The notes below the pieces were generated by a model. The model ran no database searches. It was not told the origin of the DNA and was given only the letters and a program-made list of their open reading frames with translations. A DNA stretch of 64,000 nt, from NCBI RefSeq assembly GCF_014161445.1, contig NZ_JABBXA010000003.1, forward strand, positions 486,522-550,521, given 5' to 3'. The position numbers and the translations under genes are program-made. This stretch comes from Microbispora sp. H13382 (lineage in GTDB: Bacteria; Actinomycetota; Actinomycetes; Streptosporangiales; Streptosporangiaceae). Shown here piece after piece: positions 52,726-63,741 of this stretch (position 1 is its first letter; every line of letters begins with the position of its first letter).

Positions 52726-55700
52726 ATGAACGTGACCTGGCGTCCCCGGTGGGGACGGTGGCTCGCGATACCCGTGGTCAGCGCGCTGGCGCTGACCATG
52801 ATCGGCTCCACGCCGGCGACCGCGCACGAGGGCACGGACGACAAAGCCCACGTGCTGATCTTCACGAAGACCACGCAGTTCCGGCACACCGAGGCGATCG
52901 AGCAGGGCGTTCCCGTGTTGGAGGCCGCCTTCGCCGAGGCCGGCATCACCTCGCAGCACACCGAGGACGCGTCCGTCTTCAACGACGCGGACCTCGCGCA
53001 GTTCGACGCGCTCGTGATGTTCCAGGCCTCGGGCGACCCGTGGACCGCCGACCAGAAGGCGGCCATGGAGCGCTACATGCGGGCCGGTCACGGCATCGTC
53101 GCCATCCACAACGCCACCGACATGCGTGGCAACTACACGTGGTGGGACAACATGATCGGCACGCTGATGCCCGGTCACGCCGCCACCGGCACCAGCCCCG
53201 GCCTGCCCGGCACCGTCCGGGTGGAGGACCAGGTCCACCCGTCCACCAAGCACCTGCCGCAGCGGTGGGCACGCGCCGACGAGTGGTACAACTACGCGCT
53301 CAACGTCCGCGGCAACGCGCACGTGCTCGCCACCATGGACGAGACGACCTACAACCCGGGCAGCAACGCCATGGGCTACGACCACCCGATCTCCTGGTGC
53401 AAGCCGTACGACGGCGGCCGCGCCTGGGTGACCGGCATGGGCCACTTCGGTGCCCACTACACGGGCGAGGCGGCGCTGGTGCGGCACATCGTGGGTGGCG
53501 TGAAGTGGGCCGCCGGGATGGAGCAGGGCGACTGCGGCGGCACCAAATGGGACAATTTCGAGCGGGTCGCGCTGGACCAGAACACCAGCGCCCCGTACGC
53601 CATGGACGTCGCGCCCGACGGCCGGGTCTTCTTCACCGAGCTGGTGCGCGGCCAGATCCGCGTCTACGACCCGCGGACCAGGACCACCTCCACGGCGGTC
53701 ACGATCCCCGTGTACTCCGGCGGTGAGGACGGGCTGCTCGGCATCGCGCTCGACCGGGACTTCGCCAAGAACGGTTACCTCTATATCTACTACTCACCGG
53801 CGAGTGCGAACGACAGCGACCCGGCGAACTTCGTCAACCGCCTGTCCCGCCTCACCGTCGGGCCGGGCTCGCAGATCGACCGCGCCACGGAGAAGGTCCT
53901 GCTCGAGGTGCCGGCGCGCCGGCTCCCCGACGAGCCCGGTCACACCGGCGGCGGCCTCGTGTTCGGCCCGGACGGGAACCTCTATCTGGGCGTCGGCGAC
54001 GATGTGAACCCGCACTCCGAGCCGTCCGGCGGTTACGCACCGCTGTCCGAGCGGGACGGGACCTTCCACGACGCGCGGGCGACCTCGGCCAACACCAACG
54101 ACCTGCGGGGCAAGCTCCTGCGGATCCGCCCGGAGCCGGACGGCACCTACTCCATCCCCGCGGGCAACATGTTCGCGCCGGGCACGCCGAAGACCCGGCC
54201 GGAGATCTACGCGATGGGCTTCCGCAACCCGTTCCGGTTCTCGATCGACCCGAAGACCGGGGCCATCGGGCTGGCGGACTACTCGCCGGACAACAGCAAC
54301 GACAACCCGGACAACCGGGGCCCCGCGGGTATCGCCGAGTGGAACCTCATCACCGAGCCCGGCTTCTACGGCTGGCCGCTGTGCATGGGCAACAACGAGC
54401 CGTTCCGGGACGTCGACTACCGGACGAACCCGGTGACCGTCGGCTCGTACTTCGACTGCGCCAAGCCGGTCAACGACTCGATTCGCAACACCGGCCTGAC
54501 CGAGCTGCCGCCGGCGAAGCCGGCCACGATGTGGTACGGCTACAAGCGGTCCTCGGTGCCGTCGGTCATCCCGCAGGGTGGTGGCCTGGCTCCGATGGGC
54601 GGCCCGTTCTACGACTACGACCCGAACCTGCAGTCGGACACCAAGTTCCCGGCGTACTACGCCGGAAAGCCGTTCTTCTATGAGTGGTCCCGGAACAAGA
54701 TGTACTCGGTCACCACGAACGGGCAGGGTGGGGTCGAGAAGGTCAATCCGTTCCTGCCGCAGCAGCAGTTCCTCGCACCGATCGACTCCAAGTTCGGTCC
54801 CGAGGGCTCGATGTACGTGCTGGACTGGGGTGGCGGGTTCGGCCGCGACAACCCGAACTCGGGGCTGTACCGAGTCGACTACATCTCCGGCTCGCGTTCG
54901 CCGACGGCGAAGATCAGCGCCTCGCCGGACTCCGGTCAGGCGCCGCTGCCGGTCCGTTTCGACGGCTCGGGCAGCAGCGACCCGGAGAAGGAGGAACTGC
55001 GGTACGAGTGGGACTTCACCGACGACGGCGTCGTCGACTCGACCGAGGTGAAGCCGACTTTCACCTACACCGCGAACGGCGTCTACAACGCCCGGCTCAC
55101 GGTGACCGACCCCGCCGGCAAGACCGGGATGACGACGGTGCCGATCACGGTCGGCAACACCCGGCCGGAGGTGAAGTTCAACCTGCCGCCCAACGGTGCG
55201 TTCTTCGACTTCGGCGACGAGGTGAGCTGGGACCTGTCGGTCACCGACGCCGAGGACACCGAGATCGACGACGCCGACGTGGTGATCCAGCCGGCGATGG
55301 GCCACGACGAGCACGCGCACCCGGCCGAGCCGCTGCACGGTCGCACCGGCTCGGTGGTCGCCGCCCTCGGTGGCGGGCACGGCGAGGACATGAACGTCTT
55401 CTACGCGCTCGACGGCCGGTACTCCGACTCCGGCGGCGCGGGAGACACTCCGAGCCTGACCGGTTCGGACACCACGCTGATGTTCCCGAAGCAGCGGGAG
55501 GCGGAGTTCTTCGCCGACTCGTCGAAGGTGACGGTCGGCCCGTCGCGGGACATCGAGGGGCACGGAAACTCCATCACCGGCCAGAACGGCGCCTGGGCGT
55601 CGTACGACCCGGTCAACCTGCACAACGTCGACCGGCTGATCCTGCGCGTGTCGGCTGCCGGCGCGAGCAAGATCGAGCTCCGGCGGGGCGCGCCGGACGG

Positions 55701-58700
55701 TGAACTGCTCGGTACCGCCCAGGTGCCGGCGACCACGAGCGGCGGCTACGTCGACGTTCCGGTCGAGGTGTCCGACCCCGGCAAGACGTTCACCCTGTAC
55801 GCGGTGTTCCCGGGTGCGGGTGAGCGGCGGCTGAACTTCATCGAGGCCGACGGCAAGGGCATCTCACCGACGAGCAAGCCGAAGGTCGCCGTGACCTCTC
55901 CGACGCCGGCCGACAAGCTGGAGCCGGGCGAGATCCAGGTGACCGCGGACGCGAGCGACGCGGAGAACAGGATCACCAAGGTCGAGTTCTTCGTCGACGG
56001 CACGTCGATCGGGGCCGACACCACGGCGCCGTACTCGGTGACCTGGAACGTCCCCGAGGAGAAGCGCTACCAGCTGACCGCGGTCGCGACGAACGACAAG
56101 GGTCACCGCACGAAGTCCCGCATCGTGCAGGTCGAGGTCGGCAACCTCTTCGGCGCCTGGCAGACCTACGCCAACACCACCGCCGGCTTCGACCGGCCGG
56201 ACCAGGACACCTGGATCGTCAAGGCCGGTGGAGAGAACATGTGGCAGGGCACCGACCAGTACGGCTCGGTGTATCTGCCGGCGGCGGCCGGCGACACCTG
56301 GACCGCCACAGTGAAGATCGAGAGCCAGACGAACACGAACAACTCCGCCAAGGCCGGCCTGATCGTCCGCAACGACATGACGCGTCCCGGCGTATCGCCC
56401 GGGTACGCGGCGATGACGCTGCGGGCGGGCCTCGGGTTCGAGTGGCTGCGCGACACCGACGGCAACGGCCAACTCGACGCCAGCACCGGCGCCGGCACGA
56501 CGAGCTATCCGTCCTGGGTGCGGATCGTGCGGGACGGCGGGAAGTACTACGGGTACTGGAGCAAGGACGGGAAGTCGTTCGCCCTGGTCGGCGACCCGGT
56601 GACGCTGCCCGGCGCGGCAGGCCCGCAGGACATCGGCCTCGCGGTCACCGCGCACAACGCGTCCGCCACCAGCGAGGTGAAGTTCAGCGGCTTCTCGCTG
56701 GTCGACCGGGCCATCCACCCGTCACCGCCGGAGACCGCGCCGATCTGCGCGATCCGCGGCTCGGACGCCTTCGACGGTGACACGCTGAACACCAACCGGT
56801 GGAGCACGGTGCGGAACGCGCCGAACCTCCCCGTACGGGTCGCCGACGGCGGGCTGGTGCTGCCGGTGACGAACGGTGACATCAACGAGGGTGCGACCGG
56901 GCCGATCAGCTACGTCGGCCAGCGCGCCAAGACCGGGGCGTGGACGATCACCACGAAGGTGACCATCCCGCACAACCGTGAGTGGCAGCACGCCGGTCTG
57001 CTCATGCACGGCACCGACAACGATTACGTCAAGCTGGCGTTCACCCGTAACTCGTCCGGCGGCCGGATCATGGAGTTCCAGACCGAGGCCGGCGGGACGC
57101 GGACCTGGCACGCCAACGTGGGTGTGCCGACGGACTTCCCGTCCACCGCGCACCTGAGGCTGGTCAGCGACGGTCAGAAGCTGACCGCGGCGTACTCCGC
57201 CGACGGCCAGAACTGGACGGCGCTCGCCGGCTCCGCGAACGTCATCCCGAACGCGACCGTCGGCCCCGTGGCCGCCGGGGACACCGGGGCGGCGCGGGTC
57301 AACGCCGTGTTCGACCACTTCACCATCACGCCGGACGGCACGGACGACGGTGTCCGCGCGCCCGGCGACGAGTTCGACGGCAGCGCTCTCGACGGCTGCC
57401 GGTGGAACTCGGTGGTGCGGTACGACTCGTCCAAGGTCGCGGTGAGCGGCGGTGCGCTGCGCATCGAGACCCAGCCGGGCGACATCAACGGCACCAACAA
57501 CGCCTCGCCGCGGAACTTCATCCTGCAGAAGATCCCCGGGGACGTCGCCGCCGGCAACTGGACGATCGAGACCAGGCTGACGCCGACGATGCTGCACAAG
57601 TGGCAGCTGGCCGGCTTCCTGGTCTACAACGACGACGACAACTACGTGAAGTTCGACGTCGTCGCCAACAACAACGCCGGAACGCCGGCCGACCTGCGTG
57701 CCGAGCTGGTCTCGGAACGCAACGCGCAGTTCGGCAACGGCGGCAACCGGTCGATCGACATCGCCGACTCGTCCGAGAGCGGCTGGTACTACCTGCGCCT
57801 GAGCCGGAGTGGGAACACCTACTCGGCCCAGATCAGCGACGGCGGGGTCAACTGGACCTCGCTCGGCCAGCCGGTCACCAACGACGCCGCGATGACCTCG
57901 TTCGGCCTGATGGCGCTGGGTCCGGAGCAGGCGCAGCCGGTCACGGTCGCGTTCGACTACTTCCGGATCCTGGACACGACGGCACCGAGCCTGACCGTGT
58001 CGGTCGACCCGGCGCAGCCGAACGGCCAGCGTGGCTGGTACACCTCGCCGGCGACGGTCACCGCGTCGGCGAGCGACGACCGCGATGGCCCTGTCCGCAT
58101 CGAGTTCGCCCAGGGCGACGGCGCCTGGACCCAGTACCGCGAGCCGGTCCGGGTGACCGAGGACGGCCTGCGGGAGCTGCGGTTCCGGGCGATCGACGAG
58201 GCCGGCAACGTCTCCGCGCCGAAAGCGGTGTCCCTGCGCGTCGACACCACGGCCCCGGTCGTGACCGTGGACGGCGTGACGAAGGGCGGCAAGTACGACG
58301 TCGGCACCTCACTGCCGATCGCCGCCGCGGCGCGGGACGCCACGTCTACCGTCGACTCGGTGGTCCTCCGCCTGGACGGGGTGGCGATCGAGAGCGGTGC
58401 GGGTGTCGAGCCCACGGCGGGCGGTCACAAGCTGGCCGTCGTGGCGACCGACCTGGCCGGCAACGTCACGGAGGTGACGGTCGCCTTCGAGATCGTCGCC
58501 ACCTACGACAAGACCCAGGCGCTGGTGCGGCGGTACCAGGCGGAGGGTCTGCTCGGCGACGAGCTCGCCGACCGCCTGTTCGGCCAGCTCCAAGCGGCCA
58601 AGGCCACGGCGGCGGCGGACCGGCCGGACCAGGCCAAGGCCGCCCTGGACCGGTTCTCGGCGGCGGCTCGTACCGTCGCCGACGAGTCGGCCCGCGCGCA

Positions 58701-58740
58701 ACTGCTCGCGGCCGGTGCCTACCTGCGGGCCCGCCTGTGA
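52726..58740 (+). CDS. Giant secreted ThuA / sugar-dehydrogenase multidomain protein
   Basis: 2004-residue exported protein. GGAGG at 52710-52714 fits ATG 52726 better than ATG 52708. Signal peptide to about residue 34 (cleavage near ATAHEG). ThuA domain 40-262 (VLIFTKTTQFRHTEAI, HGIVAIHNATD). Beta-propeller of the sorbosone/glucose dehydrogenase type 275-722 (YAMDVAPDGRVFFTEL, HTGGGLVFGPDGNLYLGVGDD). PKD domain 725-810 (YEWDFTDDGVVDS). CBM-like region 811-1045, Ig-like 1050-1140, three concanavalin-like (DUF1349-type) domains about 1142-1330, 1345-1537 and 1545-1753, two more Ig-like domains, and a helical C-terminus. No sortase motif. It probably binds and oxidises extracellular glycans or glycosides for the upstream transporter. 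Confidence 0.88.
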   Translation: MNVTWRPRWGRWLAIPVVSALALTMIGSTPATAHEGTDDKAHVLIFTKTTQFRHTEAIEQGVPVLEAAFAEAGITSQHTEDASVFNDADLAQFDALVMFQASGDPWTADQKAAMERYMRAGHGIVAIHNATDMRGNYTWWDNMIGTLMPGHAATGTSPGLPGTVRVEDQVHPSTKHLPQRWARADEWYNYALNVRGNAHVLATMDETTYNPGSNAMGYDHPISWCKPYDGGRAWVTGMGHFGAHYTGEAALVRHIVGGVKWAAGMEQGDCGGTKWDNFERVALDQNTSAPYAMDVAPDGRVFFTELVRGQIRVYDPRTRTTSTAVTIPVYSGGEDGLLGIALDRDFAKNGYLYIYYSPASANDSDPANFVNRLSRLTVGPGSQIDRATEKVLLEVPARRLPDEPGHTGGGLVFGPDGNLYLGVGDDVNPHSEPSGGYAPLSERDGTFHDARATSANTNDLRGKLLRIRPEPDGTYSIPAGNMFAPGTPKTRPEIYAMGFRNPFRFSIDPKTGAIGLADYSPDNSNDNPDNRGPAGIAEWNLITEPGFYGWPLCMGNNEPFRDVDYRTNPVTVGSYFDCAKPVNDSIRNTGLTELPPAKPATMWYGYKRSSVPSVIPQGGGLAPMGGPFYDYDPNLQSDTKFPAYYAGKPFFYEWSRNKMYSVTTNGQGGVEKVNPFLPQQQFLAPIDSKFGPEGSMYVLDWGGGFGRDNPNSGLYRVDYISGSRSPTAKISASPDSGQAPLPVRFDGSGSSDPEKEELRYEWDFTDDGVVDSTEVKPTFTYTANGVYNARLTVTDPAGKTGMTTVPITVGNTRPEVKFNLPPNGAFFDFGDEVSWDLSVTDAEDTEIDDADVVIQPAMGHDEHAHPAEPLHGRTGSVVAALGGGHGEDMNVFYALDGRYSDSGGAGDTPSLTGSDTTLMFPKQREAEFFADSSKVTVGPSRDIEGHGNSITGQNGAWASYDPVNLHNVDRLILRVSAAGASKIELRRGAPDGELLGTAQVPATTSGGYVDVPVEVSDPGKTFTLYAVFPGAGERRLNFIEADGKGISPTSKPKVAVTSPTPADKLEPGEIQVTADASDAENRITKVEFFVDGTSIGADTTAPYSVTWNVPEEKRYQLTAVATNDKGHRTKSRIVQVEVGNLFGAWQTYANTTAGFDRPDQDTWIVKAGGENMWQGTDQYGSVYLPAAAGDTWTATVKIESQTNTNNSAKAGLIVRNDMTRPGVSPGYAAMTLRAGLGFEWLRDTDGNGQLDASTGAGTTSYPSWVRIVRDGGKYYGYWSKDGKSFALVGDPVTLPGAAGPQDIGLAVTAHNASATSEVKFSGFSLVDRAIHPSPPETAPICAIRGSDAFDGDTLNTNRWSTVRNAPNLPVRVADGGLVLPVTNGDINEGATGPISYVGQRAKTGAWTITTKVTIPHNREWQHAGLLMHGTDNDYVKLAFTRNSSGGRIMEFQTEAGGTRTWHANVGVPTDFPSTAHLRLVSDGQKLTAAYSADGQNWTALAGSANVIPNATVGPVAAGDTGAARVNAVFDHFTITPDGTDDGVRAPGDEFDGSALDGCRWNSVVRYDSSKVAVSGGALRIETQPGDINGTNNASPRNFILQKIPGDVAAGNWTIETRLTPTMLHKWQLAGFLVYNDDDNYVKFDVVANNNAGTPADLRAELVSERNAQFGNGGNRSIDIADSSESGWYYLRLSRSGNTYSAQISDGGVNWTSLGQPVTNDAAMTSFGLMALGPEQAQPVTVAFDYFRILDTTAPSLTVSVDPAQPNGQRGWYTSPATVTASASDDRDGPVRIEFAQGDGAWTQYREPVRVTEDGLRELRFRAIDEAGNVSAPKAVSLRVDTTAPVVTVDGVTKGGKYDVGTSLPIAAAARDATSTVDSVVLRLDGVAIESGAGVEPTAGGHKLAVVATDLAGNVTEVTVAFEIVATYDKTQALVRRYQAEGLLGDELADRLFGQLQAAKATAAADRPDQAKAALDRFSAAARTVADESARAQLLAAGAYLRARL

Positions 58741-58750
58741 GTAGATGACG

Positions 58751-58810
58751 GGGAGCCGGTGCCGGCCGGCTCCCGACCGGTGCCGGAGCACGCCACGCGT
58801 GCTCCGGCAC
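58751..58810. terminator. Tandem terminator stem-loops
   Basis: First hairpin GGGAGCCGG (58751-58759)/CCGGCTCCC (58766-58774). Second has 13-bp perfect arms GTGCCGGAGCACG (58780-58792)/CGTGCTCCGGCAC (58798-58810) with loop CCACG. Placed between the convergent giant gene and the glycosyltransferase gene, serving both. Confidence 0.85.
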
Positions 58811-58859
58811 TTGGTCTTCTCGCGCGGCGCGGCGCGGCGCCGGCCGTTCGTGAGCCGGG

Positions 58860-60035
58860 TCAGCGCCGCGCGTGCGCGTCGCCGGCCGTCCTGGCGCCCA
58901 GAAGCTCGGTGAAGAGGTTCTCCCACAGGGGCATCACGTTCTCCGGCGCGTACTCCCTGGCGGTCGCCGCGGCGGCGGCGCCCATGCGCAGCCGCAGGTC
59001 GCGGTCGGCGATGAGCCGGTTGACGGCCGCGGCCAGGGCGTCCACGTCCCCGCAGGGCACCAGGACACCGTCGGTCCCGTCGGTGAGCACGTCGCCGGGG
59101 CCGGTCGGGCAGTCGAAGGCCACGATCGGCAGCGCGTGCGTCATCGCCTCGATCATGACCATCGGCAGGCCCTCGAACCGGCTGCTCAGCGCGTACATCG
59201 AGGCCCGGGCGAGCTCGTCGTCGAGGCGGTTGGTCCGGCCCATGAGCGTCACGTGCGCGGACAGGCCGTGCTCGCCGATCAGCGCGCGCAGGGCGGCCTT
59301 CTTCGGGCCGGTGCCGAAGATGCGCAGGCGCCACTCCGGATGTTCCTTCACCACCTGGGCGAACGCCGGGAGCAGCAGGTCGAAGCCCTTCTGCTTGACC
59401 AGGCGTCCCGCGGCGACCACCACGGGGTGCTCCTGCCGGGACGGCGTCTGGTTGACCGCGTGGACCGCGTTCGGGATCCGCACGATCCTCGTGCCGGGCA
59501 GCGCCTGCTCGTACTCGCGCTGGTCGCTGGCCGTCAGCACCGTGACCGCGTCGAACGCTCCGTAGTGCCTGACGATCTCCCCGCGCAGCGTCGCGGGATA
59601 GGTGCCGAGGTTCATGTGCTCCTGCGCCACCCGCACGACGTTCTTGGAGGCGCGGCGCGCGGAGATCAGGTTCAGCGCCGGGCGGGTGGTCACGAGCACG
59701 CCGTCGTCCAGGGAGGAGACGTAGTCGATGACCGCCTTCTCCACCCGCTCGGTGAAGTAGCCGGCGGCGAACTCGCCGTACGGCACGATCTTGCCGCGCA
59801 GCCGCCGCCACATGCGGCGGCCGAGGGAGTCGGCCCGAACGCCGGCCCGCTGGTCCACGAGCGTGTTGAGGGCGACGGCGGGATGCAGCCGGAACTGCGG
59901 CTCCTCACGGCGGCGCACCACACTGACGATCTCCACGTCGTGGCCGAGCGCGGCCATCGCGTTCGCCTGGTTGACCACGGTGCGGATCGTGCCGCCCATG
60001 CCGTACGCGTGCAGGAGCATGTATCGGATCCTCAT
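58860..60035 (-). CDS. Glycosyltransferase family 4 protein
   Basis: 391-residue GT-B enzyme. N-terminal MRIRYMLLHAYGMGGTIRTVVNQANAM (acceptor side), then the donor-binding half with VVVAAGRLVKQKGFDLLLPAF, LRIFGTGPKKAALRAL and the E-x7-E motif SSRFEGLPMVMIEAM. Retaining GT4 enzymes transfer sugar from a nucleotide donor; the acceptor is unknown. The ATG overlaps the end of the upstream sulfotransferase gene by 4 bases, so a sulfated cell-surface or secreted glycan is a reasonable inference. Confidence 0.88.
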   Translation of the reverse strand: MRIRYMLLHAYGMGGTIRTVVNQANAMAALGHDVEIVSVVRRREEPQFRLHPAVALNTLVDQRAGVRADSLGRRMWRRLRGKIVPYGEFAAGYFTERVEKAVIDYVSSLDDGVLVTTRPALNLISARRASKNVVRVAQEHMNLGTYPATLRGEIVRHYGAFDAVTVLTASDQREYEQALPGTRIVRIPNAVHAVNQTPSRQEHPVVVAAGRLVKQKGFDLLLPAFAQVVKEHPEWRLRIFGTGPKKAALRALIGEHGLSAHVTLMGRTNRLDDELARASMYALSSRFEGLPMVMIEAMTHALPIVAFDCPTGPGDVLTDGTDGVLVPCGDVDALAAAVNRLIADRDLRLRMGAAAAATAREYAPENVMPLWENLFTELLGARTAGDAHARR

Positions 60036-60925
60036 CCGCGCCTGCCCTCCTCACGGGGCAGGTAGCCCCAGCTGCGGCAGACGGGTTTGAGTAGATCGGG
60101 TATCTCGTCCGGCCCCGGCAGGTCGCGTCCCGGCTGCACCGTGCCCGACCGGATCTTGTCGCTCCAGTCGCCGAGGCCCTTCTGCACGACCTTCTGCTCG
60201 CCGTACGCCAGCATGCCGGGCTCCCACTCGACGCCGAGGAACTCGCAGATGGCGCGGGTCGTCTTCTCCGGCTCGGCGGTCAGTTCCTCGTAGCGCACGG
60301 TCAGGCCGGTGAGGGCCTTCTGAGCTCGCCGCACGGCCTTCATGTAGCGCAGCGCGTCGGCGGCGGCCTCCTCCCGGGTGCGCTTGACGGGGTCCGCCTC
60401 GTACCAGGACGCGGCGATGGAGGCGGGGTGACGCAGCAGGAAGATGAACCGGGCGTCCGGCCAGCAGGCGGCGATCCTGGCGTACGCGAAGGCGTTGGCG
60501 GGGGTCTTGTCCACGATGGTCCGCTTGCCGCTGCGTACGAGTTCGCGGTGGAGCACCCGGTCCCACAGTATGTGCTCCAGGTCGGCATGGTTGTGGCCGA
60601 GCGCCTCCATGGCCTTGCGGGCCAGCGGCGTGCCGAATCCGACGGTCAGCCGCCGGACGTGCAGTTCATGCGGGGCGTGCAGATCGGGATGGGCGTTCAG
60701 GATCGACCGCAGCAGGGTGGAGCCCGACCGCACCGGGGACATGACGAACACCGGAGCGACCAGAAGGCGGTCGGTGCGCGGGTCGGCCGGTGGGCGCACC
60801 AGTTCCTCGGGCGCCGGAGCCGGTGCGTGAGCCTTCGGTGACGACGGCGCGGCGGGCCGGACACGGGTGAGCTGGACTCCTGTGAACCTGACGAGTGCGC
60901 CGTTGATCCTCCGCTGCCATGTCAT
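60032..60925 (-). CDS. PAPS-dependent sulfotransferase
   Basis: 297-residue sulfotransferase. The 5'-phosphosulfate loop is VFVMSPVRSGSTLLRSI (about residue 58), the 3'-phosphate motif is FIFLLRHPASIAASWYE (about 155), and IVDKTPANAF lies between them. VRYEELTAEPEKTTRAICEFLGV completes the family pattern. It transfers sulfate from PAPS, probably to a carbohydrate given the coupled glycosyltransferase. It is the first gene of the pair. Confidence 0.87.
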   Translation of the reverse strand: MTWQRRINGALVRFTGVQLTRVRPAAPSSPKAHAPAPAPEELVRPPADPRTDRLLVAPVFVMSPVRSGSTLLRSILNAHPDLHAPHELHVRRLTVGFGTPLARKAMEALGHNHADLEHILWDRVLHRELVRSGKRTIVDKTPANAFAYARIAACWPDARFIFLLRHPASIAASWYEADPVKRTREEAAADALRYMKAVRRAQKALTGLTVRYEELTAEPEKTTRAICEFLGVEWEPGMLAYGEQKVVQKGLGDWSDKIRSGTVQPGRDLPGPDEIPDLLKPVCRSWGYLPREEGRRG

Positions 60926-61000
60926 GGCCCGCGAATCTACCGGTGCTTCCGGGGAATTCCCTGAGAATCAACCCCCTGTTCACCTGTGACCCCATGACTG

Positions 61001-61510
61001 TCACCAGGCGATCCGCCGCCTCGGCGCGGTCAGCCACCGGCGGGCGGCGTCCAGGTGGGCGTCACCCAGCCCGTCCCGGGGGTCGACGGAGACGACCAGG
61101 AACTCGCCGACCCCCGGATGGTCGTGCAGGTACTCCAGATCGGCAGGCCCGAGGTCGTCGTCGAACCACACGAACGGCCGGCCCCGGACGTACTCCGCGA
61201 CGTGCCAGGTCTTGAGGTTCACCCCGTGCGGGCGGGGAGGGTCGCCGTCGATCGGGACGACGGGCAGCGGGGGCAGGCCGATCCTGGGGCCGATCTCCTC
61301 GTTGGCGCGCTCGCCCCAGGTCGTCGCCCAGGTCAGGGCCACGCCGGTCTCCCGGCGCAACGCGATCAGCTTGGCGCCGTGGCGGGGATCGAGCAGCAGA
61401 CGGAACCCCTCGCCCTCCACCACGCATTCGAACCGGCGGAAACGCGGCGAGGAGCGCCGTACGGGGTTGAGCACCCCGTCGACGTCCAGCAGCAGCAGCG
61501 CGCCGTCCAT
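61001..61510 (-). CDS. HAD-like hydrolase
   Basis: 169-residue protein from ATG 61510 (13 further codons are open upstream). Motif I is LLLLDVDGVLNP (DxDGxxNP), motif II may be the Thr/Ser in WATTW, and VWFDDDLG is a motif IV-type acidic pair. It lacks an evident motif III Lys between. Proteins of this compact HAD type are common in actinobacteria with no known substrate. Not obviously linked to its neighbours. Confidence 0.75.
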   Translation of the reverse strand: MDGALLLLDVDGVLNPVRRSSPRFRRFECVVEGEGFRLLLDPRHGAKLIALRRETGVALTWATTWGERANEEIGPRIGLPPLPVVPIDGDPPRPHGVNLKTWHVAEYVRGRPFVWFDDDLGPADLEYLHDHPGVGEFLVVSVDPRDGLGDAHLDAARRWLTAPRRRIAW

Positions 61511-61574
61511 CACACGGCCATCATCTCGCCGCCGGCGTCGCCCCTCCACCCGGCGTCCAGGTGCGGAAACGCGA

Positions 61575-61614
61575 ACCGGATCCGGCCGGACATGTCGTCC
61601 GAACCGGATCCGGT
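61575..61614 (-). terminator. Terminator candidate downstream of the xylanase gene
   Basis: ACCGGATCCGG (61575-61585) pairs with CCGGATCCGGT (61604-61614), an 11-bp perfect stem, with a small inner CGGAC/GTCCG hairpin. It lies 43 bases after the xylanase stop. Confidence 0.6.
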
Positions 61615-61627
61615 GTGGTCGCCAGGG

Positions 61628-63114
<1,487 letters not shown>

Positions 63115-63289
63115 TCACCGAAAGCGGGGACATCCGCGGGATCGACACCGCGTTCCCACACGGGAACGCACACCACGAGGGCGTCGCGGACGGCGACCCC
63201 CTGCCCGCTTCACCACCGACCTGGCAGGGAGAGACCGCCTCTCGGGGACTCAGTCTGGAAACCTCTCCGAAATGTGTCAAGACTACGCT

Positions 63290-63298
63290 GAAACTTTC
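63290..63298. promoter_or_regulatory. Xylanase-box-like motif, proximal copy
   Basis: GAAACTTTC (in TGAAACTTTCGG), 197 bases before the xylanase start. The inverted-repeat CGAAACTTTCG is the known regulatory element of Streptomyces xylanase genes; this copy lacks only the first C. Confidence 0.55.
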
Positions 63299-63399
63299 GG
63301 GCGCCTCGTCCTGCCGCACCTGATCTGTGCGGCCTCCGATGAGCGGTCGGGCCACGGGAAACGCGGCAGTGGTCTCCTGGTGCGAGGCGAGCCGACGAT

Positions 63400-63408
63400 G
63401 AAAGTTTC
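63400..63408. promoter_or_regulatory. Xylanase-box-like motif, distal copy
   Basis: GAAAGTTTC, the inverse of the copy at 63290, 110 bases further from the xylanase gene and nearer the divergent SGNH hydrolase gene. It lacks the outer C/G pair. Confidence 0.5.
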
Positions 63409-63597
63409 AGTGCGACGTCTGCGCCGCTCGCGGCCCGGCCGTCGCGGATAGCTCCTGATGAGCGGACGTCCGGTTCGGGCGCAGGGGTGGAACGGCGTGT
63501 GCCGGGGCCCTTGACGGAGCTTCCCGTCTCGTATTTGCTCCGGCGCACCACCACCCACCGGCCGCCGTGAGAAGAGGAGCAGTGACCCGCCGCGATC

Positions 63598-63611
63598 TGT
63601 TAGCGCTAACA
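63598..63611. promoter_or_regulatory. LacI-type palindrome, first
   Basis: TGTTAGCGCTAACA, a perfect 14-bp palindrome with the central CG typical of LacI-family operators, 131 bases before the SGNH hydrolase start. The 648-base divergent region 63094-63741 holds no gene. Confidence 0.6.
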
Positions 63612-63741
63612 ACCATGCCGACGAGCGCTACGGAGCCGGCCCTCGCCGGGTGACGGTCCCCGTCGAGGGAACCGCGCCGCCACGCCAGAGCCATCACCCC
63701 CCATCCACTCGCCTTCCTCGGAAAGGTTGGGCAAACTCTAG

